DNA of 64,000 nt from Flavobacterium hercynium. GTDB lineage: Bacteria; Bacteroidota; Bacteroidia; Flavobacteriales; Flavobacteriaceae. The position numbers and the translations under genes are program-made. The stretch's first letter is position 1. Each line of letters opens with the position of its first letter. Shown here one piece after another: positions 44,785-54,320 of this stretch. A model generated the notes under the pieces. That model was given only the letters and a program-made list of their open reading frames with translations, was not told where the DNA came from and did not search any database. Where the stretch lies: contig NZ_MUGW01000036.1 of assembly GCF_002217285.1 (NCBI RefSeq), forward strand, positions 1 to 64,000, in the 5' to 3' direction.

Positions 44785-45735
44785 ATGGAAACAATCGACA
44801 ATTCTGAAAAAACCAACTTACATCCTCGAAATCTGCATCGTTCACGTTATGATTTTGAACTACTTATTACGAATTGTCCTGAATTAAAAGAACATGTTGC
44901 GATAAATCATCACAACATCGAAACTATAGATTTCAGCAATCCCTTGTCTGTAAGAGCGCTTAATAAAGCTTTATTAAAAACATATTACAACATTCAAAAC
45001 TGGGATATACCTAAAGATTACCTTTGTCCTCCTATTCCGGGAAGAGCAGATTACATTCATTATCTGGCTGACTTACTGGCAACCGGCAACAATGGAGTTA
45101 TTCCTGAAGGAGCATCTGTTGCAGGATTAGACATTGGTACGGGATCAAATTGTATCTATCCTATTTTAGGAAATGCTATTTACGGCTGGGATTTTGTGGG
45201 TACCGATATCGATGAAAAAGCTATTGCAAATTGCAGTAAAATCATTGAAGCTAATTCCAATTTAATTGATGCTATCAGCTTACAGCAACAAATTGAGTCA
45301 CGCTTTATTTTCAAAAATATAATTACACCCGAAGATCGTTTTACTTTTACAATCTGTAATCCTCCTTTTCATTCTTCAGCAGAAGATGCTAATAAGAGTG
45401 CATCAAGAAAAGTGTCTAACTTAAATCCGAAAGAAAAGAGAAAAACAAATCTTGTTCTGAATTTTGGCGGTCAGAATTCGGAATTATGGTGTGATGGCGG
45501 CGAAAGCGGTTTCGTAACCCAAATGATTTATGAAAGTGCTAAATTTGCCACACAATGTTTGTGGTTTACTACTTTAGTATCTAAAAGAGAAAATCTCGCT
45601 AGTTTCTACAAAACATTAAATAAAGTAAATGCTGCTACTGTACGAACCATTGACATGGCACAAGGACAAAAAAACAGCCGAATTCTTGCCTGGACTTTTT
45701 TGAATGAAAGTCAGCAGAAAAACTGGAAATTCTAA
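44785..45735 (+). CDS. rlmF: 23S rRNA (adenine-1618-N6)-methyltransferase
   Basis: It methylates A1618 of 23S rRNA. The 316-residue protein starts with the typical LHPRNLHRSRYDF segment. It has the SAM-binding motif LDIGTGSN (115-122) and the N6-adenine catalytic motif NPPF (192-195), and ends with a conserved TLVSKRENLASFYKTL. Its own promoter precedes it. Confidence 0.95.
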   Translation: METIDNSEKTNLHPRNLHRSRYDFELLITNCPELKEHVAINHHNIETIDFSNPLSVRALNKALLKTYYNIQNWDIPKDYLCPPIPGRADYIHYLADLLATGNNGVIPEGASVAGLDIGTGSNCIYPILGNAIYGWDFVGTDIDEKAIANCSKIIEANSNLIDAISLQQQIESRFIFKNIITPEDRFTFTICNPPFHSSAEDANKSASRKVSNLNPKEKRKTNLVLNFGGQNSELWCDGGESGFVTQMIYESAKFATQCLWFTTLVSKRENLASFYKTLNKVNAATVRTIDMAQGQKNSRILAWTFLNESQQKNWKF

Positions 45736-45839
45736 GTTGTCATCAAATCTGGTTTCATTGTAATTATGATACTTTAGATTAAAATTCTATTACTTTATCG
45801 GCATGTCATTTTCATACCTTTAAAAGTAAATTGAGTTTT

Positions 45840-46784
45840 ATGACAGCGAAAAAATTACTTTTTAAATTAATGCTTTGCCTTTTATTTGTGGGTTGTGCTT
45901 CTTCCAAAAAAGCCAAATATGATGATTATATCTTTCACACTAAAAAAGAAAAAGCAACTTACATTAGCTCCTATAATAATTCCCTGAAACTTTGGGGTGT
46001 TCCTTATATAGAAGAAGATATAAAAACCAGTTATGGAACTGCACATGTTGTAATTGCCGGTCCAAAAAATGGTAAAGAACTTGTTTTGCTTCACGGAATG
46101 GATGCGAGCTCAACGATGTGGTATCCTAATATAAAATCCTTAGCAAAAAATCATCGGGTTTATGCGATTGATTTTTTAATGGAACCCGGAAAATCAACCT
46201 TAACTTCAAAACCACTTTCTTCAAAAGAGATTGTGATTTGGTACAATGAAATTTTCTCTCACTATAAATTAAAAAACTTCGATATTGTGGCTGCTTCACG
46301 TGGCGGATGGATTGCTACATTACTGGCAAGTCAAAAACAAAATTCAATTGATAAAATAGTTTTACTAAGTCCTGCTCAAACTTTTAAGTTTATTGATAAA
46401 GTAGGCAAAACTACTTCGGCATTAATGCTTAAATTATTCCCTAGTGAAAAGAAATTCGGTAAAACACTGAACACGTTTTCGAGTCATCCTGAAAAAATCA
46501 GTCCTGTTTACAAAAGACAATTTTACTTAGCCAACAAATACGCAAAATCAAATTCGACTATGCTTAAAATGCATCCTTTTTCCGATGATGAACTAAAAGC
46601 GATCGACAATCCTGTTTTAGTTTTAATAGGCGATCACGATGTTATAAACTCCGAAGAAAGTCTGGAAAGAGCCGATAAATACCTTAGAAAAGGCAAAACA
46701 AAAATTATAAAAGATGCCGGGCACTTTCTGACCATTGACCAATATCAGCATATTAATGAAGAAATAGTGGCATTTCTAAAATAA
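45840..46784 (+). CDS. Lipoprotein alpha/beta hydrolase
   Basis: A 314-residue lipoprotein (lipobox FVGC, Cys19) from the ATG at 45840; a TTG nine bases upstream is a weaker start. The hydrolase fold shows LLHGMDASSTMW (oxyanion hole), the nucleophile elbow AASRGGW with Ser153, an acid in IGDHDVINS, and a histidine in AGHFLTI. The elbow A-S-R-G-G differs from the usual G-x-S-x-G at the first position. Substrate is unknown; membrane anchoring suggests action in the periplasm or at the surface. Confidence 0.85.
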   Translation: MTAKKLLFKLMLCLLFVGCASSKKAKYDDYIFHTKKEKATYISSYNNSLKLWGVPYIEEDIKTSYGTAHVVIAGPKNGKELVLLHGMDASSTMWYPNIKSLAKNHRVYAIDFLMEPGKSTLTSKPLSSKEIVIWYNEIFSHYKLKNFDIVAASRGGWIATLLASQKQNSIDKIVLLSPAQTFKFIDKVGKTTSALMLKLFPSEKKFGKTLNTFSSHPEKISPVYKRQFYLANKYAKSNSTMLKMHPFSDDELKAIDNPVLVLIGDHDVINSEESLERADKYLRKGKTKIIKDAGHFLTIDQYQHINEEIVAFLK

Positions 46785-46807
46785 GAAAACAATCTCTATC
46801 TTTCTCG

Positions 46808-46815
46808 TATCTTTG
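46808..46815 (+). promoter_or_regulatory. -7 promoter element (TATCTTTG) for uvrB
   Basis: It matches TAnnTTTG 26 bases before the uvrB ATG. No LexA-like box is evident nearby. Confidence 0.7.
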
Positions 46816-46841
46816 TAACTAAGAACTTTTACTTTTCCAAA

Positions 46842-48833
46842 ATGAATTTCCAAGTATCCTCAGAATATAGTCCAAAAGGAGACCAGCCGCAAGCTATTGA
46901 AAAACTTGCTCAAGGTATCGTAGATGGTGAAAAATATCAAACTTTATTAGGTGTAACGGGTTCAGGTAAAACTTTTACCGTTGCCAATGTTATTCAGGAA
47001 GTTCAGAGACCCACCTTGGTCTTGGCACATAACAAAACGCTGGCAGCACAATTGTATTCAGAATTCAAACAATTCTTTCCTAATAATGCTGTAGAGTATT
47101 TTGTATCGTACTACGATTATTATCAACCGGAAGCTTTTATGCCTGTAACAGGTGTTTTTATTGAAAAAGATTTATCTATCAATGAAGAGCTTGAAAAGAT
47201 GCGTTTAAGCACCACCTCTTCCCTGCTTTCAGGACGAAGAGATATTTTGGTTGTGGCTTCTGTTTCTTGTTTGTATGGTATTGGAAATCCCGTAGAATTT
47301 AAGAAAAACGTAATCGAAGTTGCAAGAGATCAGGTTATCTCGCGAACAAAATTATTGCATAGCTTAGTGCAAAGTTTGTATTCCAGAACTGAAGCTGACT
47401 TTACTCCGGGAACTTTTAGAATAAAAGGTGACACAGTCGAAGTATATCCGAGTTATGCTGATGACGCGTATCGTATTCATTTTTTTGGAGATGAAATTGA
47501 GGAAATAGAATCGTTTGATGCGAAGACTTCACAAGTTATTGAGAAATTTAAAAAACTGACCATTTATCCCGCCAATATGTTTGTGACTTCTCCTGAAGTT
47601 TTACAAGGTGCTATTTGGGAGATTCAGCAGGATTTAGTAAAACAAGTAGATTATTTTAAAGAAACCGGAAAACATCTGGAAGCAAAACGTTTGGAAGAAC
47701 GTACCAATTTCGATTTAGAAATGATTCGCGAATTAGGTTATTGCTCCGGAATCGAAAATTATTCAAGATACCTTGACGGACGTTTACCCGGAACAAGACC
47801 TTTCTGCTTATTAGATTATTTTCCAAGTGACTTTTTAATGGTAGTTGACGAAAGTCACGTAACGGTTTCGCAGGTACACGCTATGTATGGAGGTGACCGA
47901 AGCCGAAAAGAAAATCTGGTAGAATATGGTTTCCGATTACCTGCGGCAATGGACAACAGACCTTTGAAATTTGAAGAATTTGAGGCTTTACAAAATCAGG
48001 TTATTTATGTATCTGCAACGCCGGCTGATTATGAATTACAAAAAACAGATGGTGTATATGTGGAACAAATTATACGTCCTACAGGTTTATTAGATCCTAT
48101 TATTGAGGTTCGGCCAAGTTTAAATCAGATTGATGATTTAATCGAAGAAATTCAGGTGCGATGCGAGTTAGACGAAAGAGTTCTGGTTACTACCTTAACC
48201 AAAAGAATGGCCGAAGAACTGGCGAAATATTTAACTAAAGTTAATGTTCGTTGCCGCTATATTCACTCTGAAGTAGATACTTTGGAACGTATTGAAATTA
48301 TGCAGGATTTACGAAAAGGTATTTTCGATGTACTAATTGGAGTAAACTTACTGCGCGAAGGTTTAGATTTACCCGAAGTTTCTCTGGTTGCTATTCTGGA
48401 TGCTGATAAAGAAGGTTTTCTTCGTAACCACAGATCGTTGACACAAACTATTGGTCGTGCCGCAAGGAACCTAAACGGAAAAGCCATTTTGTATGCCGAC
48501 AAAATTACGGCGAGCATGCAAAGAACTATTGACGAAACCGATTATCGCAGAACAAAGCAAATTAATTATAATACGGAACATGGCGTTGTTCCGCAGGCAT
48601 TAAATAAGAAAATCGAAAGTGCTTTTACCAAAAATCCTTTGGTAGAATACGAATTAGGACATACACTACCTGCCGCTGCAGAACCGGAAACGGCTTATTT
48701 ATCTAAAGCAGAATTAGAAAAAATGATTCGCGAAAAACGCAAAACAATGGAAAAAGCAGCAAAAGAATTAGACTTTTTACAAGCGGCTAAATTGCGTGAT
48801 GATATTAAAAAATTACAGGAACAACTGCCTTAA
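46842..48833 (+). CDS. uvrB: Excinuclease ABC subunit B
   Basis: The damage-verification helicase of nucleotide excision repair. The 663-residue protein has Walker A GVTGSGKTFT (37-46), the beta-hairpin region YYDYYQPEAF that clamps DNA, a DEAD-like VVDESHVT, helicase motif VI QTIGRAARN, and a C-terminal UVR domain (KELDFLQAAKLRDDIKKLQ) that binds UvrC. Complete. Confidence 0.98.
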   Translation: MNFQVSSEYSPKGDQPQAIEKLAQGIVDGEKYQTLLGVTGSGKTFTVANVIQEVQRPTLVLAHNKTLAAQLYSEFKQFFPNNAVEYFVSYYDYYQPEAFMPVTGVFIEKDLSINEELEKMRLSTTSSLLSGRRDILVVASVSCLYGIGNPVEFKKNVIEVARDQVISRTKLLHSLVQSLYSRTEADFTPGTFRIKGDTVEVYPSYADDAYRIHFFGDEIEEIESFDAKTSQVIEKFKKLTIYPANMFVTSPEVLQGAIWEIQQDLVKQVDYFKETGKHLEAKRLEERTNFDLEMIRELGYCSGIENYSRYLDGRLPGTRPFCLLDYFPSDFLMVVDESHVTVSQVHAMYGGDRSRKENLVEYGFRLPAAMDNRPLKFEEFEALQNQVIYVSATPADYELQKTDGVYVEQIIRPTGLLDPIIEVRPSLNQIDDLIEEIQVRCELDERVLVTTLTKRMAEELAKYLTKVNVRCRYIHSEVDTLERIEIMQDLRKGIFDVLIGVNLLREGLDLPEVSLVAILDADKEGFLRNHRSLTQTIGRAARNLNGKAILYADKITASMQRTIDETDYRRTKQINYNTEHGVVPQALNKKIESAFTKNPLVEYELGHTLPAAAEPETAYLSKAELEKMIREKRKTMEKAAKELDFLQAAKLRDDIKKLQEQLP

Positions 48834-48942
48834 AAATAGTAAATTACCAATAAAAGTAAATATATTAATAGCTGCCATCTATCAAATAAATGAGCAGCTA
48901 TTAATTAAAAATCTTTCTATTTGATATCTATTTAAGATCGTT

Positions 48943-49104
48943 TTAATCTCCTCCACTTCCTATTTCATATTCATCATTTTGATTCGTACGATCTTTTGCT
49001 GCATCCCCTTGTGTTTGCCCATGTTCATCATCAGGGTTAACGTTTAAATTTTGCACCAAAAACCAAGGTGCTCTTCTGTCTGAAATTGGATTTCCTGAAT
49101 TCAT
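48943..49104 (-). CDS. Small protein of 53 residues, unknown function
   Basis: An open frame on the minus strand encodes 53 residues beginning MNSGNPISDRRAPWFLVQNL and ending DEYEIGSGGD. It is acidic, very hydrophilic and rich in Asn, Asp, Gly and Gln, with no signal peptide or membrane segment, so it is probably disordered. The coding look is supported by a clean start-stop frame, an A-rich upstream region and amino-acid composition unlike random AT-rich translation. Its low-complexity QTQGDAAKDRTNQND tract recalls short stress- or hydrophilin-like proteins, which is only an analogy. Confidence 0.6.
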   Translation of the reverse strand: MNSGNPISDRRAPWFLVQNLNVNPDDEHGQTQGDAAKDRTNQNDEYEIGSGGD

Positions 49105-49508
49105 AATTTCTAATTTTTAAGTTAATTTTTGATTCTATTCATTATTCCTCTTTACGGCTTTTGTAAATACCGATTTGCTCTATTTTTTTAAGGGTCATAA
49201 AAACAGCTGTAGCAATCCCTTATAATTACGTAATTTTAAAAAACAGTTTTCGGGCTATATTATGACCTGAAAACCATATTTTTTCAGTTGCTAAAATAAT
49301 AAAAAAAATCATACAAATAAAAATTTTACATATTTTAACAAAAAATAAACCGCTTAAAATCAATAAGTTAAAACAAAATATCAACTTTACGAAGTCCCAT
49401 ATAATGACTATTTTTTAAAATTCTAATCTAAAAAAAAGATTAATAAATTGAATCTTTAATTTAAATCTTAAAATTCATTAGTTTTATTAAAAATTTATAA
49501 ATCCCGAA
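49105..49508. other. AT-rich gap between the small protein and the barrel gene
   Basis: About 400 bases without a credible gene. They contain long A and T runs, and I saw no clear -7 element close to the barrel gene. It should hold the divergent promoters of the small minus-strand gene and the barrel gene. Confidence 0.4.
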
Positions 49509-50738
49509 ATGAAATATTATTTCCTCTTTTTATTTTTTTTAATTTTCACTTTTCCTTCTCTGGCACAATTGTCTAAAGATGATTTTTGGAATGCAGAAAT
49601 AGAGAATTCTTCTGACATTGTAAAACCCTATCTTCTTTCTACACATCCGTTAGGGATTTATATTTCGCGGTTACATCACAATTTTAATGTTCGATCTCCT
49701 GATAAATATTCCTTTTCATTTGATGTTTCAAGTGGAAACGTTGTTTTGCCTTATGTAAAATCATACGAACTAACCAATCCTGAAGATCGCGAAGCCTCCG
49801 AAAATTTACCTTGGTACAACCGAGAATATGCATTCAATTTAAATCAAGTGCCTTCTAAAATTAAAGAGTTTTCTGCTGATGGCGTTATACGATCATACCG
49901 ATTTACTTTTACCTTACCTATTACCACTTATCATGAACTGAATTTTAGTCTTCGTGCTAACTCTCTGGATCGTGGTAAATATCCGTTCTCTGTTTTTACT
50001 TCGGATGCATCGATAGAATGGTTTCACCGAAATATTGCCGGCGGAAAAGATCCGTTTTCCCGTTATCATTATGGGATCAACAAAGCCGGAATAGCGTATA
50101 AGGACGAAAACGGAAAAGTTATTACCATGAATAATAATGACTTTATAATTCCGGGAATTGATATTAATTACAATTTTTATCCCAAATTAGAAATGAACAA
50201 AAAGCATCATATCTATCTTAATTTTGGTGCTCAGCTGGGTATTAATACTTCAAAGTATAATCCTTCTACAGATCTTGGTATTTCTTCGTCTATTCTAAAA
50301 AAAATGATCTTCAAAGATAAAAATATATTGAGCTTTGGTTTTAGCGCAGGAGCACTTCGTCAGCATTTTATAGAATATGGAGACCGGGTAAATATTAGCA
50401 ATCAAAAATTTCTATATAGTTTTGAAGGTCTTGTCAATTACCAAGTTAAACTCAAAAATAGTAACCGCATTTCATACAGCATCAATTACAATTTTCAGAG
50501 CGCTTACAACAACAAAAAAGATGCTGATTATCTTGTTTTAACCGGAGAAAGAGTAAAAACGCATTGGCAGACTGCGCTATCACATTTATATGAAGATTTA
50601 GAAGGATGGAATTTTATGTGCACCTACTCGACTAAGCGATTCTCCTATTTTGTATATTTAAGAGAAGATATAAAAGTAGACAATGCACCTGATCTTCAAA
50701 CGGGTATAGGTGTAAAAATGTCCATCAAAAAAAGTTAG
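49509..50738 (+). CDS. Outer-membrane beta-barrel protein of unknown function
   Basis: A 409-residue exported protein; the signal peptide ends at SLAQ (residue 19). The mature part is rich in alternating aromatic and polar strands (YSFSFDVSSGNVV, SYRFTFTLPITTYHELNFSL, ISYSINYNF) and resembles DUF3187-type outer-membrane proteins in outline. It ends MSIKKS without a terminal aromatic residue. Function is unknown. The next gene, 63 bases away on the same strand, is a dipeptide epimerase, so a role in uptake of wall peptides is conceivable. Confidence 0.78.
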   Translation: MKYYFLFLFFLIFTFPSLAQLSKDDFWNAEIENSSDIVKPYLLSTHPLGIYISRLHHNFNVRSPDKYSFSFDVSSGNVVLPYVKSYELTNPEDREASENLPWYNREYAFNLNQVPSKIKEFSADGVIRSYRFTFTLPITTYHELNFSLRANSLDRGKYPFSVFTSDASIEWFHRNIAGGKDPFSRYHYGINKAGIAYKDENGKVITMNNNDFIIPGIDINYNFYPKLEMNKKHHIYLNFGAQLGINTSKYNPSTDLGISSSILKKMIFKDKNILSFGFSAGALRQHFIEYGDRVNISNQKFLYSFEGLVNYQVKLKNSNRISYSINYNFQSAYNNKKDADYLVLTGERVKTHWQTALSHLYEDLEGWNFMCTYSTKRFSYFVYLREDIKVDNAPDLQTGIGVKMSIKKS

Positions 50739-50801
50739 GAAAGCTTGGTTTATTAATTCGTTTATTAAAAAAAAAACAATTTCACCCGGAATCTCATTAC
50801 T

Positions 50802-51812
50802 ATGGAACTAATTTTAAGAGAATACAATCTTAAACTAAAACACACTTTTAGAATATCCAGAAAAACAATCGATTTTCAGCCTTCGCTTATTGTGGAGCTA
50901 AAAGACGGTTCTTTTTCAGGTTATGGCGAAGCAACGTCGAATCCCTATTACGATATTACGATTGAAATTCTTCAGAATGATATTGAAAACATTCGAGCTG
51001 TTATCGAGAATACAAGCAACGAAACTCCTGATGAATTCTGGAACAAAATAAGTCCTTTGCTTGCAGACAATCCTTTTGCCTTGTGTGCGCTCGATAATGC
51101 ATATCACGATTTGTACGCCCGCAAAAAAGGAAAAAAACTATATCAATTATGGAATTCTAATATTAATACTAATCCGCTAACCAATTACACAATTGGCATA
51201 GGAAGTATTGAAAATATGATTACCAAAATGAAAGAACGTCCGTGGCCTATTTACAAAATAAAACTGGGAACTCCTGAGGACATTGCAATCGTTACAGAAC
51301 TGCGTAAACATAGCGATGCCATTTTTAGAGTCGATGCCAATTGTGCCTGGACTGCTGACGAAACCATATCGTATGCTCCAATTTTAAAAAAATTAGGCGT
51401 AGAATTTATCGAGCAGCCTCTTAAAGCAAGCGATTGGGAAGGACAAAAAGAAGTTTTCAAAAACTCCGTTTTACCAATTGTTGCAGACGAAAGCTGTATT
51501 ACCGAAACTGATGTAGCAAAATGCCACGAACATTTTCATGGTATTAATATCAAATTGATGAAATGTGGCGGAATCACACCGGGCAGAAGAATGCTTGCAG
51601 AAGCCAAAAAACTGGGTTTAAAAACGATGATAGGCTGTATGACCGAATCTACGGTTGGTATTTCGGCAATTGCGCACCTATTACCGGAACTGGATTACGT
51701 AGATATGGATGGTCCGCTTTTATTGGCTGAGGATATTGCCAACGGTGTAACAATCGTAAATGGTAAAACCTATTATCCGGAAAGAACCGGAACTGGTGTA
51801 ATTTTGTTGTAA
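50802..51812 (+). CDS. Dipeptide epimerase (L-Ala-D/L-Glu epimerase type)
   Basis: An enolase-superfamily enzyme of 336 residues that probably epimerises the second residue of Ala-Glu-type dipeptides released from peptidoglycan. Catalytic Lys152-x-Lys154 (YKIKLG) and Lys251 (IKLMKCGG) flank the metal ligands Asp178 (VDAN), Glu204 (EQP) and Asp229 (ADE). A late acidic motif (MDGPLLLAEDI) completes the site. The exact dipeptide preference cannot be read from sequence. It follows an outer-membrane barrel gene. Confidence 0.9.
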   Translation: MELILREYNLKLKHTFRISRKTIDFQPSLIVELKDGSFSGYGEATSNPYYDITIEILQNDIENIRAVIENTSNETPDEFWNKISPLLADNPFALCALDNAYHDLYARKKGKKLYQLWNSNINTNPLTNYTIGIGSIENMITKMKERPWPIYKIKLGTPEDIAIVTELRKHSDAIFRVDANCAWTADETISYAPILKKLGVEFIEQPLKASDWEGQKEVFKNSVLPIVADESCITETDVAKCHEHFHGINIKLMKCGGITPGRRMLAEAKKLGLKTMIGCMTESTVGISAIAHLLPELDYVDMDGPLLLAEDIANGVTIVNGKTYYPERTGTGVILL

Positions 51813-51832
51813 CATTTCCTTCTAAAATAATG

Positions 51833-51840
51833 TACCTTTG
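51833..51840 (+). promoter_or_regulatory. -7 promoter element (TACCTTTG) for the DUF1456 gene
   Basis: It matches TAnnTTTG 14 bases before the ATG. Confidence 0.65.
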
Positions 51841-51854
51841 TAAAAAATTAAACA

Positions 51855-52313
51855 ATGACAAACAACGATATACTAAAAAAACTTCGCGTGGCTTTGATGC
51901 TCCGTGATGACCAAATAGTTGAAATTTTAGAATTAGTAGATTTTAGAATTACAAAATCAGAATTAGGTGCTTTTTTTAGAGCTGAAGATCACCCAAATTA
52001 TATGGAATGTGGCGATCAGGTTTTACGCAACTTCTTAAACGGTTTAGTTATTCATTTAAGAGGGACGAAGGAAAATCCTAAAAACCCTACTGATGTATTA
52101 TCAAAGCACAAAGCAGAAATTCCAAAGAAAGATACAACCGACAGACCGGAATTTAAAGCAGCTCCAAAAGATGCTGAAAGAGCAAGAGGTGATCAAAAAC
52201 CTTCTAAGTCAGCGGCTGCAACTAAAAAACCTTTCAAGAAAAAACCGGCTACTCCAAAAATTCAGGTGGTAGAAAAGGTAGTTTACAAAAACGGAAAGAA
52301 TAAAAAATCATAA
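51855..52313 (+). CDS. DUF1456 family protein (YehS-like)
   Basis: A 152-residue protein. The first 75 residues carry two DUF1456 helical units (MTNNDILKKLRVALMLRDDQ, ITKSELGAFFRAEDHPNY, and CGDQVLRNFLNGLVIHLRG). The remaining half is a lysine-, proline- and alanine-rich tail that looks disordered (KPFKKKPATPK), suggesting nucleic-acid contact. Function is unknown. It ends at a terminator that abuts the convergent response-regulator gene. Confidence 0.88.
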   Translation: MTNNDILKKLRVALMLRDDQIVEILELVDFRITKSELGAFFRAEDHPNYMECGDQVLRNFLNGLVIHLRGTKENPKNPTDVLSKHKAEIPKKDTTDRPEFKAAPKDAERARGDQKPSKSAAATKKPFKKKPATPKIQVVEKVVYKNGKNKKS

Positions 52314-52317
52314 TATC

Positions 52318-52350
52318 AAAAATCCATTCCTACGTTGAATGGATTTTTTT
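52318..52350 (+). terminator. Terminator after the DUF1456 gene
   Basis: The 12-pair stem AAAAATCCATTC/GAATGGATTTTT has a 7-base loop and a T tract that runs into the end of the convergent response-regulator gene. Confidence 0.88.
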
Positions 52351-53055
52351 TTACATTTTATTCTGGTCGATTCTTTCAAAGAAAACATCTTTATACGTAG
52401 CGCCAATTGGCAATTCTTTGCTATTTACAAAAACCGAAAAGTTATCTGTCGATTCCACATGTTTTAACGCAACAACATACGATTTATGTATTTGAATAAA
52501 ATCATTTTGCGGCAGCGACTCAACAACATTCTTTAAGGAGGAATGCGTGATAATTTGCTGTTTAGAAGTATTAACGCAAACATAATTTTGTAAACTTTCT
52601 ACGTATAAGATATCGTTCAGCATTACTTTCTGAAACTTATTCTTTCCATCTGTTTTTACAAAAATAAATTCAACTGGATTCGTCGCTACTATTTCTGTTT
52701 TAACCTCTGTATTCAATTTAGAGACAGCCTGATAAAAACGTTCAAATGCAATTGGTTTTAATAAATAATCAACAGCATTTAACTCAAAACCTTCTAAAGC
52801 AAAATCAGAATAAGCGGTTGTAAAGATGATTTTTACGTCTTTTGAAATGATTTTTGAAAGTTGTAGTCCCGTTAATTGTGGCATTTGAATATCGAGAAAA
52901 ACGACATCAACTTTATTCGAATTCAAAAACTCCAATGCTTTCAGCGAATCATTAAAAATGCCTGTCTCTTCCAGAAAAGAAACTTTCTCAACATAGCTTT
53001 TTAATATTCGGGTTGCAGGCGGTTCATCGTCTACAATAATACATTTATATTTCAT
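52351..53055 (-). CDS. LytTR-family response regulator
   Basis: A 234-residue regulator. The receiver domain (1-120) has the acidic pocket DDEPP and phospho-acceptor Asp55 in VFLDIQMPQ. The DNA-binding LytTR domain (about 135-234) contains DILYVESLQNYVCVN and the typical HKSYVVALKHVES. It is encoded 3 bases after its histidine kinase, so the two form one operon. Target genes are not evident. Confidence 0.93.
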   Translation of the reverse strand: MKYKCIIVDDEPPATRILKSYVEKVSFLEETGIFNDSLKALEFLNSNKVDVVFLDIQMPQLTGLQLSKIISKDVKIIFTTAYSDFALEGFELNAVDYLLKPIAFERFYQAVSKLNTEVKTEIVATNPVEFIFVKTDGKNKFQKVMLNDILYVESLQNYVCVNTSKQQIITHSSLKNVVESLPQNDFIQIHKSYVVALKHVESTDNFSVFVNSKELPIGATYKDVFFERIDQNKM

Positions 53056-53058
53056 GAA

Positions 53059-54099
53059 TTATTTGTTTAATGGAATTTTCAGATAGGTTTTAAATATATT
53101 ATTTTCCTTCGTTTTTTCAAGTACAAACTGGTCTTTATACTGGTACGCTAGTCTTTTGGTTACGTTTTCAAAACCAATTCCCGTAGAAGAATAATTTTCT
53201 CCTTCTGTTACATAATTGAAGGTTGAAATCTCCAGAAAATTTTCATTTATCTGAATCAAAATACGCGCTCTTTCTTCCGGATTATTCAATTTCCCATGTT
53301 TAAAAACATTTTCTACAAAATGAATTAATGTTGAAGAAAGTATTTTCTCTTTTGAATAATCACCTTCTACCGTAAAATCCAAGTACAGCTGATCTTCAAA
53401 TCTTTTTTTCTGTAAATGAATATAATTCTGAATGAACTGAATATCGCTCGAAAGCAGCGTTTCATTTTTATCTGTCTCCGTAATTACATACCGAAGCAAA
53501 TCGGACAAAACCAAGATATCATCCGCCATTTTATCTTCCTTTAGAACGAGTTGGCTATAAAAAGAATTCAACGTATTAAATAAAAAATGCGGACTCACTT
53601 GCGCTTTCAACATCTGAAATTCAGCTTTTTTATTCTCTAATAACAATTCCTGATTTTGTTTGTGCGCGTTTTGAAATTGCCAATAAAAATAACTTACTGC
53701 ACTTAAAATAACAGCCGGTAATCCAAAGAAAAAATTATCACCGATATAATTGGTTATTTCTCTTGATTTTGCTGTATAATTATGAATTCCTGTGATTTCA
53801 AAAACAATAACTTCCTGCAAAAAATAACGTACTCCGGCAAAAATCAATAAGGAAACCGGAATGCTCAACAAGTATAAAAAAAATTTCTTTTTATTTAAAA
53901 ACCAATTGCAAAATGTATAGAAATTAAGAATATAAACAAGGTAAACTGACAGAAAAAAACTGATATTGAACAGAAAATACATGCTGCTAAAAATGTAATC
54001 TAATCCACGGTTATTAACTCCTATATCCACAATATAAAAAAGAAGAAAAACCCCAAGAAAAAGAAAAACATGAAAAGAGAACGGAATTTTTAGCTTCAT
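53059..54099 (-). CDS. Sensor histidine kinase, LytS/YehU type
   Basis: A 346-residue membrane kinase with four predicted transmembrane helices (about 8-26, 38-63, 74-94, 124-141) and little periplasmic loop. The phospho-acceptor is His171 in QVSPHFLFNTLNSF. The C-terminal ATPase domain has a reduced but recognisable form (LIHFVENVFKHGKL; GIGFENVTKRL). It is the first gene of the operon with the LytTR regulator. The signal is unknown. Confidence 0.92.
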   Translation of the reverse strand: MKLKIPFSFHVFLFLGVFLLFYIVDIGVNNRGLDYIFSSMYFLFNISFFLSVYLVYILNFYTFCNWFLNKKKFFLYLLSIPVSLLIFAGVRYFLQEVIVFEITGIHNYTAKSREITNYIGDNFFFGLPAVILSAVSYFYWQFQNAHKQNQELLLENKKAEFQMLKAQVSPHFLFNTLNSFYSQLVLKEDKMADDILVLSDLLRYVITETDKNETLLSSDIQFIQNYIHLQKKRFEDQLYLDFTVEGDYSKEKILSSTLIHFVENVFKHGKLNNPEERARILIQINENFLEISTFNYVTEGENYSSTGIGFENVTKRLAYQYKDQFVLEKTKENNIFKTYLKIPLNK

Positions 54100-54118
54100 A
54101 ATACTATTGTTATGATTT

Positions 54119-54126
54119 CAAAAATA
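54119..54126 (-). promoter_or_regulatory. -7 promoter element (TATTTTTG) for the kinase-regulator operon
   Basis: It matches TAnnTTTG on the minus strand, 19 bases before the kinase ATG. Confidence 0.55.
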
Positions 54127-54320
54127 CAACTATGCAATAAAATGAATACTATATTTCTATAAAATAGCTGTTTTCTGTGATGAACTATTAAAAAGGATAC
54201 ACGAATTTTTTTGCTCCTTACTTTTTAATGTTTGTAATTTGAAATTTGACGTTCATCAAAAACTAAAATATTAGGAAAAATACTGAGATACATTTGTTAT
54301 GAATTTAAAAACAAACCATC

